A stretch of DNA of 64,000 nt, taken from contig NZ_LANJ01000019.1 in assembly GCF_000971295.1 (NCBI RefSeq), forward strand, positions 62,001-126,000. Reading direction: 5' to 3'. Below are positions 17,077 to 23,910 of the stretch, in pieces. Within the stretch, counting starts at the first letter, position 1, and every line of letters begins with the position of its first letter. The position numbers were made by a program, and so were the translations under genes. The notes under the pieces were generated by a model. That model did not search any database and was not told where the DNA came from. It saw only the letters and a program-made list of their open reading frames with translations. This DNA is from Devosia epidermidihirudinis (GTDB lineage: Bacteria > Pseudomonadota > Alphaproteobacteria > Rhizobiales > Devosiaceae).

Positions 17077-19329
17077 ATGGCCAGCGCTGAACTCAGCGAC
17101 TACGACAAGCTCAAGCGCATTCCATTCCTCTATGGCTACTCCGTCCTGACCGCGACCGCGGTGATGTGCACGGTCGGGGCGCCACTGGTGCTGTTTGCGG
17201 CGGAGCTCGGCGTCGACAAGGATCGCATCGGCCTGATCGGCGGCATTCTGCCGTTCTTTCAGGTGCTTGGCGTTGCCTTCCTACCGCTGATCATGCGGTT
17301 TGGCGCGCGCAACGTTGCTGCTTCCGCCCTGATTGCCCGCTATCTCTTTGTTCTGCTGTTCCTTTTGGCGCCGATGTTCGCCAACTCGCCGGACACGGTT
17401 TTCGCACTGCTGTTCGCGGCCATGGCCGCCTATGGGCTCTGCCGAACGCTGTCGGAAGCGGCAGCGGTGCCGTGGTCGCAGGAATTCATGCCCAAGCTCA
17501 TTCGCGGCCAGATCACGGGCCGTCTCGCCTTGGCCTACCTCCCGGTGGCACTCATCGTCTCCTTCCTGATCCAGCTCTGGCTGGATGGGCACCAGGGGAT
17601 CGAACGGTTCTTCCCGGTCTTCGTTGTCGGTATTGTCATAGGCATTTTGGGAGCGCTGAGCCTCTATGGTCTCGGCGGCGGCAGGCCCCGGCCGGACGCC
17701 CGCAAGGGCCTCGACTCCATCCGCGCGCTGTCCGATCCGATCCGCGATGGCAACTTCCGGGCGTTCCTGTTTTCGTCGGGCACCCAATATCTGGTGTTCT
17801 CGGCACTGAACATTTTCCTGCTGCTGTTCTTCCGCGAACGGCTGGGTATTTCCAGCGGTCAGCTGGTGCTGATGTCGGCGCTGATCCCCGTCGGCGGCGC
17901 AGCCGGCAGCATGGCCGCGGGCTGGTTCGTTGACCGCTACGGCACACGCGCCATCCGCGTGACGCTGCAGAGCCTTCAGGTGCTGCTGATGCTCGCCCTG
18001 CCCTTCGCCCACAAGGATATGCCGGGCCTGGAGCTGGCCGTGGGCGCGACCTTCTTCGCCATCGGCATGCTGCTGCAGGGGAGCATGGCGGCAGGCAATA
18101 TCTATATGCTCAACTACGTCCCACCTGAGCGCCGCGAGAGCTACATGGCTCTGGCCTATAGCAGCGACGGCATCTTTGGCGGCGGGCTGACCTTCCTCGC
18201 TGGCGTTCTGCTGCAGCAGCTGGAGGCCAATGGCCTCGTCATCGGCACCGCGCACTTTGGCGGCTACGAGGTCTTCTTCGTTATCTGCGCGCTGCTGATT
18301 GTCGCGTCAGCAGTGTCGTTTGCGATGCTGACTGAAGATGGCGCAACGGGTGTCCGTGACTTCCTTGGGCAATTCTACTCCGGCAATCCGCTCCGCGCGT
18401 TCTGGGGCATCAACCGCGTCGGCAGCCTCACCTCTGAAGAGCGGCGTCGCGACCTGGCCTATGGCTTTGGCGGCATTGGCAGCACGCTGGCCAAGGAAGA
18501 GCTGATCGCCTCGTTGGCCGATCCAAGCTTTGATGTACGACATGAGGCTATCCGGGCGCTGGGCCGCCTGCCCCACAATGCGACCGTGGTGCGCGCGCTG
18601 GAGAGCATGCTCGACTATGATGGTCTGATCGAGCTGCAATATGCCGCTCTCGACTCCCTTGGGCAGATCGGGGCACGGCAAAGTGGGCCCAAGCTGGCAC
18701 GCTTTCTCGACGATCCCAATCCCCTGCTGCGCGCGCGCGCCATGCGCAGCCTTGGCGATATCCGCGACCACAACTATCTGCGCGACATCCGCCTGCTGCT
18801 GGTGCGCGATAAGGAAGTGGACTGCCGCCTCGCCGCAGCGTCAGCGCTTGGCAAGTTTCAGGACCGCGAAAGCCTGGGCAATCTGCTGCTGGTCTATCGA
18901 GAGCAGGCAACAGACGAGCTGAGCATGGCGGGCGAACCCCGCAGCAAAGTGGTCCTGCTGGCGATCTCGAAAGTGTTGGGGATCGAGGCGCGGTTCTCGC
19001 GAAACTGGCGGCGCGAAGAAAAGCTCTCAGGCTATCGCCTGCCCGAGCTTTTGGCACGCATCGCCACCAGCCTGCCTCGTCACGCCGGAGAGATGGTAGA
19101 GCAACGCCGTCGCAATCTGCTGAGAGCAGCGAGCGAATTGGGCACCGGCAGCACCAGCGAGAGCTTTACGGCCCTGCAGGCTCTGCGGCCCGATATTGCC
19201 GCGCATAACCACGCAGACACGGCGCTTGTGCTGCAATTGATGGACGCTACGGCCGATATCATGGAGCCACATCGGGCGCTGATGATCCTGCTCTGCGTAG
19301 CAATCGAAAAGGTGCTGCGCGCCGCCTGA
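17077..19329 (+). CDS. MFS transporter fused to a cytoplasmic HEAT-repeat domain
   Basis: 750 residues. Residues about 10-430 form a 12-helix major facilitator: IGLIGGILPFFQVLG in the first half, then GGAAGSMAAGWFVDRYGTRA, matching the MFS loop motif, and a GIFGGGLTFLAG helix. From about 455 to 640 come alpha-helical HEAT-like repeats (LADPSFDVRHEAIRALGRL, LDDPNPLLRARAMRSLGDI, VRDKEVDCRLAAASALGKF), then another helical stretch to the end. Ordinary MFS proteins stop near residue 430, so this is a fusion. ATG 17077 is chosen; a TTG at 17032 would add 15 residues. It probably imports a cluster substrate, with the HEAT part as a docking module. Confidence 0.88.
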   Translation: MASAELSDYDKLKRIPFLYGYSVLTATAVMCTVGAPLVLFAAELGVDKDRIGLIGGILPFFQVLGVAFLPLIMRFGARNVAASALIARYLFVLLFLLAPMFANSPDTVFALLFAAMAAYGLCRTLSEAAAVPWSQEFMPKLIRGQITGRLALAYLPVALIVSFLIQLWLDGHQGIERFFPVFVVGIVIGILGALSLYGLGGGRPRPDARKGLDSIRALSDPIRDGNFRAFLFSSGTQYLVFSALNIFLLLFFRERLGISSGQLVLMSALIPVGGAAGSMAAGWFVDRYGTRAIRVTLQSLQVLLMLALPFAHKDMPGLELAVGATFFAIGMLLQGSMAAGNIYMLNYVPPERRESYMALAYSSDGIFGGGLTFLAGVLLQQLEANGLVIGTAHFGGYEVFFVICALLIVASAVSFAMLTEDGATGVRDFLGQFYSGNPLRAFWGINRVGSLTSEERRRDLAYGFGGIGSTLAKEELIASLADPSFDVRHEAIRALGRLPHNATVVRALESMLDYDGLIELQYAALDSLGQIGARQSGPKLARFLDDPNPLLRARAMRSLGDIRDHNYLRDIRLLLVRDKEVDCRLAAASALGKFQDRESLGNLLLVYREQATDELSMAGEPRSKVVLLAISKVLGIEARFSRNWRREEKLSGYRLPELLARIATSLPRHAGEMVEQRRRNLLRAASELGTGSTSESFTALQALRPDIAAHNHADTALVLQLMDATADIMEPHRALMILLCVAIEKVLRAA

Positions 19330-19347
19330 GGCCAGGGGAACAAAAAA

Positions 19348-19376
19348 GACAGGCCCGCCGAATAGGCTGGCCTGTC
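19348..19376 (-). terminator. Rho-independent terminator for the minus-strand nagA-like operon
   Basis: GACAGGCC / GGCCTGTC stem with a 13-nt loop. On the minus strand it is followed by TTTTTTG, so it terminates transcription arriving from 19389. The MFS-HEAT gene ends at 19329 on the other strand, just beyond it. Confidence 0.75.
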
Positions 19377-19388
19377 GCAAAGGCCCCG

Positions 19389-19877
19389 TCAGACGGCCTG
19401 TTTGCCGGGCCAGTTGGCGAGGAGCTGGGCCGATTTTTCGGCTTCGCGCGCCAGCGCAGGGTCCTTGAAGATCTTCATGACGCAGCGCGGCTCGGTGCGG
19501 CTGATCATGTCGTAGACCAGGTGATAGCCGGTCTTGTCCATGATCGGCCCGATCCAGCCAGCGCAGTGATCGCAATAGCGCTTCATCGGCTCGGCGTCGT
19601 TGTCCATCGCCTTGGTGAGGCTGGGACAGACGTGCATCTGCAGCTCGAGATGGTTCTCATCGACCATCAGATCGAGCTCGCAGTTTTCCTCATCCTTGAT
19701 GACAGACCAGTACTCATGCATTCCCTCGAAGCCCTTGGTCTGGATCAGATCAAGGATGTGCCGTTCCTGGTTCTTGCTGATTTCCAGCCAGTACAGGTCC
19801 AGCTCATGCTGCCCAAGCGTTTCGATGTACTTGAACACCTCATTGTAGAACCGCGTGAAGTGATCGCTGGGAATCAA
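19389..19877 (-). CDS. Conserved hypothetical, ATC-hydrolase-like, paralogue of the preceding gene
   Basis: 162 residues, soluble, with no signal. I prefer the TTG start at 19877: it has a perfect AGGAGG 5 nt upstream and overlaps the upstream stop (TTGA). An ATG at 19904 has no good Shine-Dalgarno. Its arrangement YW..IKDEENCELDL.. HVCPSL.. YCDHC.. PRCVMKI matches that of the adjacent protein, with cysteines at 84, 102 and 132 (spacings 18 and 30). The pattern recalls the L-2-amino-thiazoline-4-carboxylate hydrolase (ATC hydrolase-like) family, but I am unsure. It is the last gene of a three-gene operon. Confidence 0.7.
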   Translation of the reverse strand: MIPSDHFTRFYNEVFKYIETLGQHELDLYWLEISKNQERHILDLIQTKGFEGMHEYWSVIKDEENCELDLMVDENHLELQMHVCPSLTKAMDNDAEPMKRYCDHCAGWIGPIMDKTGYHLVYDMISRTEPRCVMKIFKDPALAREAEKSAQLLANWPGKQAV

Positions 19878-20335
19878 GCGCGCCTCCTGATGACCTGGCG
19901 GCATGCGCCCGGCCCGGTGATTTCGGTGGTGATGGCAAAGGGCGTGCCCTCGGCAATCGCCTCATTGGTCTTGGTCGTCTGATCGCAAAAGTGGGGTGAA
20001 ACGCTTGGCGCGATCTTGGCAACGTGGTGATAGGCCGTGCAGCGGCGGACCGTCAGAACGATCTCGTCATCCCCCACCGCAATGTCGTAGTCCGCGCCCT
20101 CGCGGTCAAAGAAATGCTTCCAGTGTCGCGCCATCTCGTTGGGATCGTTGTCCGCAAGGTGCTGATGCAGATCGCGATAGACGTCCTTGCCGACCCGCGC
20201 AAAAATCTCGTGCAGCACACCAACGCCATAGCGCGCGACGATGAAATCGATCGTCGTGTTGACGGCGCCGTGGAAGTCGAGATGGACATTGCCATCTTCC
20301 TGATAACGCATCGGCGGTAGGGGCTCAGTGATCAT
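19874..20335 (-). CDS. Conserved hypothetical, ATC-hydrolase-like three-cysteine protein
   Basis: 153 residues from ATG 20335, which is supported by GGAG 7 nt upstream; a TTG at 20377 is the longer alternative. The C-terminal half carries HWKHFFDREG, a strand pair ending in VRRCTAYHH (Cys99), PHFCDQT (Cys117) and GPGACRQV (Cys145). The same three-cysteine layout is found in the next gene, so the two are probably paralogues forming a hetero-oligomer. A role as hydrolase of a cyclic amide or thiazoline-like compound is possible but unproven. The start overlaps the end of the NagA-like gene. Confidence 0.72.
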   Translation of the reverse strand: MITEPLPPMRYQEDGNVHLDFHGAVNTTIDFIVARYGVGVLHEIFARVGKDVYRDLHQHLADNDPNEMARHWKHFFDREGADYDIAVGDDEIVLTVRRCTAYHHVAKIAPSVSPHFCDQTTKTNEAIAEGTPFAITTEITGPGACRQVIRRRA

Positions 20336-21509
20336 GATGGCTCCGATACAGCGATTGTCCGCCGACGACGGTTTCAAGAACAGTTAGCGTTTCAGGATCA
20401 AGCACGACGAAATCGGCCAGTTTGCCAATCTCGATGCTTCCGAGATCCTTCTCCATGCCCAAGACCCGCGCCGGCACGAGGCTTGTCGCATGGGCCGCGC
20501 GCACCAGGTCCACACCGGCCATGGCAATGTAATTTCGCATGCCTTCGTCCGACGTCAAAGACGAGCCACATAACCCACCATTGCGATCACGCACGGCCTT
20601 GCCGCGTGCGCTGCGGACCCAATAGCCGGGATAAAATTCAAACTCTGTGTCTTCCCCACCGGCATATTTCATCGAGTCTGTTTCGAGGAAGATGCGGTCG
20701 GCGGGCAACTGCCCCAGCAATTGCAGCAGCTTTGGATGGACGTGAATGCCATCGGCGACCACGCCCAGCGCCAGACCTGGCTCTGCCAGCAAGGCATCGG
20801 GCAACGAGAACACATGCACGCCGCTATCGTCGGGCTCGAGCGCACGCATCACGTTGTACATGTGCGTCACGGCATCGATCCCCCACGAGACGTAGCGGGA
20901 CACATCATCAGGCTTGGCCTGACTGTGACCGAGGTGAACAGACACACCGGCGGCCTTCATGATTGCGATGAAACTCTGCGCGCCGGGCAATTCCGGGGCA
21001 ATCGTCACAGCCTTCAGGCGGCCCTTTGCTGCATCGAGCATGCGTTTGGCGAGATCATCGCTCGGCAATTGCAGGTTCTGCGGATTGTGCGCGCCGGGGG
21101 AGTTAAAGCACGGGCCTTCGCTGTGAATGCCCAGCGCCCGCGCTCCGCTTGCCTTGGCCACCTCATCGGCAAGACGGGACAGCGTCCCCTCCATCTCGGC
21201 GGGCGGCAAGCAGCTGATGGAGGGCAGAAAGCCGGTGACACCGCGCGAAAGCTGGCTATGCGAGCTGTCCGCCACACCGCCCGGCTCGGCATCATTGTAG
21301 AGATGAGACTCAAAACCATGCTGCAACAAGTCGATCAGACCGGGCGACAGCAGCTTTCCCGATGCATCGCGCACCTGCCAGTCATCACCGACAGCCGTGC
21401 CGGGCTGGACAATATCGGCAATGCGATCGTCCACTATCAGCAAATCTCGCGCGACCACACCGGCTGGCGTGACCAGCGATGCGTTCGACCACTTTTGCTT
21501 GACTTGCAT
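20325..21509 (-). CDS. N-acetylglucosamine-6-phosphate deacetylase-like amidohydrolase (NagA family)
   Basis: 394 residues of the NagA amidohydrolase family, which removes acetate from an N-acetylated amino sugar phosphate. Metal and catalytic positions match E. coli NagA numbering closely: Glu131 in GIHSEGP, His195 in HLGHSQA, His216 in THMYNVM, and the catalytic Asp in LETDSM (278). It differs from NagA in several substrate loops (for example HGFESHLY), so a related N-acyl substrate is possible. It is transcribed away from the SDR gene across a 64-nt regulatory gap. Confidence 0.85.
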   Translation of the reverse strand: MQVKQKWSNASLVTPAGVVARDLLIVDDRIADIVQPGTAVGDDWQVRDASGKLLSPGLIDLLQHGFESHLYNDAEPGGVADSSHSQLSRGVTGFLPSISCLPPAEMEGTLSRLADEVAKASGARALGIHSEGPCFNSPGAHNPQNLQLPSDDLAKRMLDAAKGRLKAVTIAPELPGAQSFIAIMKAAGVSVHLGHSQAKPDDVSRYVSWGIDAVTHMYNVMRALEPDDSGVHVFSLPDALLAEPGLALGVVADGIHVHPKLLQLLGQLPADRIFLETDSMKYAGGEDTEFEFYPGYWVRSARGKAVRDRNGGLCGSSLTSDEGMRNYIAMAGVDLVRAAHATSLVPARVLGMEKDLGSIEIGKLADFVVLDPETLTVLETVVGGQSLYRSHHDH

Positions 21510-21526
21510 CCGACATCCCTTATTAG
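21499..21526 (+). promoter_or_regulatory. Candidate promoter of the SDR-gntR-ridA operon
   Basis: TTGACT at 21499-21504 and TATTAG at 21521-21526 are 16 nt apart. The shared 18-bp element starts two bases downstream, where a bound repressor would overlap the transcription start. Confidence 0.4.
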
Positions 21527-21527
21527 C

Positions 21528-21545
21528 ATGTTATTATGTTAATGA
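21528..21545 (+). promoter_or_regulatory. Shared 18-bp regulatory element, copy 2
   Basis: ATGTTATTATGTTAATGA, one mismatch from the copy at 6855-6872. Together with the preceding bases it also forms an inverted repeat, ATTAGCAT-N6-ATGTTAAT. It lies between the divergent nagA-like gene and the SDR/regulator operon and so could control both. The GntR-type protein encoded at 22341 is the best candidate binder. Confidence 0.6.
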
Positions 21546-21573
21546 TCTAATTGAATTCCACGAGGGTGTAAAT

Positions 21574-22338
21574 ATGGATCGGCGGGTTGTCTGCGTTTCT
21601 GGTTCGACACAGGGGATCGGCCTTGCAATTGCCGAGGCTTTTGCGCGGACCGGAGCCCGGCTGGTCATCAATTCCCACCGCGAAGATGACGCCAGCGCGC
21701 AGGCGCTCAAGACACTTTCCGCGCTGACCGATGTGCAGTTCGTGCACGCGGACCTGTCCAGTGCGGGCGGCGCGGCTGATTTCATTTCCAAGGCGCATCA
21801 GTGCTTTGGTCGCCTCGACACTCTCGTCAACAATGCCGGCACATTCCGTGATAGCGCCTTTGACGAGCTGACCGAGCAGATGTTCGACACCACATTCGCG
21901 CTCAACGTGAAGGGCTATCTGTTCGCAACGCAGGCCTTCGTGCGGCGCCTCGCAGCCGAGCAGCAGAACCCCAGCATCATCTGCATTGGCTCGACCAATT
22001 CGGAAGCCGCGGAGAGGGACAGCGTCATCTATGACGCCTCCAAGGGTGCCGTCCTGATGCTGGTGCGTTCGCTGGCCGTGACGCTCGCGGGACGCGGCAT
22101 CCGCGTGAACGGCATTGGCCCGGGGATCGTCGAAACGCCCCTCACCCGCGCCGGACTTGACGCCCCAATGGTGCGCAACCGGCTCAAACAACAGATCCCA
22201 ATGGGGAGAATTGCCGAGCCGGACGATATTGGTGGTGCTGCAGTCTTTCTTGCATCGCCAGAGGCGCGCTATATCACGGGGCAGATGCTGTTCGTGGACG
22301 GCGGCATTTTGGCAAATCAAATGTCCTGGGGCGACTGA
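21574..22338 (+). CDS. SDR-family oxidoreductase
   Basis: Classical short-chain dehydrogenase of 254 residues, with cofactor loop VSGSTQGIGLAIA, NNAGTF, catalytic Ser in CIGSTNSEAA, the YDASKGAV catalytic Tyr/Lys, PGIVETPLT, and C-terminal ITGQMLFVDGGI. The ATG at 21574 is preceded by GAGGG. It is co-transcribed with the regulator that starts 2 nt downstream. It probably oxidises or reduces the same class of sugar derivative as the NagA-like pathway. Confidence 0.88.
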   Translation: MDRRVVCVSGSTQGIGLAIAEAFARTGARLVINSHREDDASAQALKTLSALTDVQFVHADLSSAGGAADFISKAHQCFGRLDTLVNNAGTFRDSAFDELTEQMFDTTFALNVKGYLFATQAFVRRLAAEQQNPSIICIGSTNSEAAERDSVIYDASKGAVLMLVRSLAVTLAGRGIRVNGIGPGIVETPLTRAGLDAPMVRNRLKQQIPMGRIAEPDDIGGAAVFLASPEARYITGQMLFVDGGILANQMSWGD

Positions 22339-22340
22339 CC

Positions 22341-23336
22341 GTGAATGCAGAGCTGACACCGCGGCATCTACAACTACGGAACATTTTGTTCCGCCGTTGG
22401 AAAACCAATGGCCTCAAGGTCGGCGACAAGATCGAGTCTCAGAACGAGATCACGAAGTTCTGTGATTTTTCTTTGATCACCGTGATCAAGACCCTCAAGG
22501 ACTTGGAAACCGAAGGGGTTATTCGTCGCCAGGTCGGCAAGGGCTCGTTCCTCGTCAAGGCTCCGTGGGCCGAGGCGCATCATCGGATTGGCTTTTTCTA
22601 TAACCGCGACATCGTCGGCGGCGGCATCTTCAACAACGAGTTTTATACCCGTCTGGTGATCGCACTGGAAAAGAACATCGTTTCGGACGGCCATGAGTTC
22701 ATCATGGGCAGCTTCACCCATAACAGCATGCCCATCGTGCTGTGGGATCGGCTGGATCTGGTGCTGCTTACCGGCGTCACGGGGGAAACCTCCGTCAAGT
22801 CGATCGGGACGACTTCCAGTCAGGTCAGCGTTATCGACGCGGTGCTCGATCTGCCGTTCGTGCACAGCTACCGCATCGATTATCGCCCGGCTTTTGATGC
22901 GCTGTTCGACCGCTTCGGCAGCACCCATAACCGCGTGCTTTACCTCGATACCGTGTTCGACTCGACCGAACGCGAGGCGCGCCTGGAAGCTTTCCAGCAG
23001 GCTTGCTCCAATAGTCGCGAGCTGCAGGACCTGCGCGTTATCCGGGTCAATCAGGAAGGCACCGACGACGATACGGCTGCGCTGGAACAGGCGATGATCG
23101 AGTTTCAACCCGATCTGGTCTGCGGCTACATGCGCCACAGCTGGCACAAGCTCATTCCCGAATACCTCACCAAACCCGTCCGCGTTTATCCGTATGTGCT
23201 CGACAGCAGCCGGCCAGGTTTCGTGGTGGATAGCGGCACCTGGATGAGCACCATTCTCCCCATGATCTACGAAAAGCTCGAAGATCGCCGGGCCGAAAGC
23301 GAAATCCATAGCTTCCCGGCCCGTTTTGTCCCCTGA
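22341..23336 (+). CDS. GntR-family regulator with periplasmic-binding-like (LacI-type) sensor
   Basis: 331 residues. Residues 1-75 form a GntR winged helix (QNEITKFCDFSLITVIKTLKD, then IRRQVGKGSFLV). The rest resembles a LacI/periplasmic-binding sensor fold (HRIGFFYNRDIVGG, RLDLVLLTG, DSTEREARLEAFQQAC), as in AraR-like hybrid regulators that sense sugars. The GTG start at 22341 lies 2 nt after the SDR. It is the best candidate for binding the 18-bp element found at 6855 and 21528, which would join the two halves of the cluster in one regulon. Confidence 0.85.
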   Translation: MNAELTPRHLQLRNILFRRWKTNGLKVGDKIESQNEITKFCDFSLITVIKTLKDLETEGVIRRQVGKGSFLVKAPWAEAHHRIGFFYNRDIVGGGIFNNEFYTRLVIALEKNIVSDGHEFIMGSFTHNSMPIVLWDRLDLVLLTGVTGETSVKSIGTTSSQVSVIDAVLDLPFVHSYRIDYRPAFDALFDRFGSTHNRVLYLDTVFDSTEREARLEAFQQACSNSRELQDLRVIRVNQEGTDDDTAALEQAMIEFQPDLVCGYMRHSWHKLIPEYLTKPVRVYPYVLDSSRPGFVVDSGTWMSTILPMIYEKLEDRRAESEIHSFPARFVP

Positions 23337-23355
23337 CCCGAAAGCAATTGCCTTG

Positions 23356-23754
23356 ATGAAAATCGTCGATAGCGGCGCTCGCTCCAATCTGCCCTTCAGC
23401 CCCGGCATCATCGCCGGCGATTTCATGTATGTCTCGGGCCAGGCCTCGGTCGACCCGACCACGGGCGCGATCATCAGCGGTTCCTTCGAGGAAGAAATGC
23501 GCCGCTCGATCGACAATCTCCGCGCCATTTTGGAAGCTGGCGGGCTGAGCCTCGATCATGTGATCAGCGTCAAATCCTATGTCGCAGACCAAGCGGACCT
23601 CGCGCTCTACAACAAGATCTATCCAGAGTATTTCGGCCAGCCGACCCCGACGCGCAGCACCATTGTTGGCGTTCTAGGCACCATGCTGAAGTTCGAACTC
23701 GACTGCGTTGCCTATGTGCCAACCACCCGCCAAAACGCGACGAAAATAGGCTGA
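23356..23754 (+). CDS. RidA-family (YjgF/YER057c/UK114) protein
   Basis: 132 residues of the Rid superfamily, which hydrolyse reactive enamine/imine intermediates. It has YVSGQASVDPTTG, NLRAILEAGGLSLDHV, and PTPTRSTIVG with the conserved arginine. The C-terminal strand is FELDCVAYVP where RidA itself has an acidic VEIEAIA-type motif. ATG 23356 is chosen; an upstream frame overlaps the regulator gene. Its placement fits detoxifying the imine made by the D-serine-deaminase-like enzyme of the cluster. Confidence 0.88.
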   Translation: MKIVDSGARSNLPFSPGIIAGDFMYVSGQASVDPTTGAIISGSFEEEMRRSIDNLRAILEAGGLSLDHVISVKSYVADQADLALYNKIYPEYFGQPTPTRSTIVGVLGTMLKFELDCVAYVPTTRQNATKIG

Positions 23755-23772
23755 TTGCCTGAGACTGAACAG

Positions 23773-23807
23773 AAAGGGGCCGGCGGAGCGATCTGCCGGC
23801 CCCTTTT
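23773..23807 (+). terminator. Rho-independent terminator after ridA
   Basis: AAAGGGGCCGGC and its complement around a 10-nt loop, followed by TTTT-G-TT. It starts 18 nt after the RidA stop and ends the SDR-gntR-ridA operon. The symmetric A and T flanks make it potentially bidirectional. Confidence 0.85.
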
Positions 23808-23910
23808 GTTCGTTTGTCCGGCAGGACGACACGGGACACCGCCCTGTGCCGGAGCGGGCCCTTTGCGGAACCTATTGGGCGCCGTGGTGTTCATCCCCCG
23901 AACTGGGGGA

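Noticed and set aside
17281..18255. Minus-strand frame opposite the MFS domain
   Set aside because: Antisense to a 12-helix membrane protein. Its Gln/His/Arg-rich composition is that of a reverse complement of hydrophobic codons.
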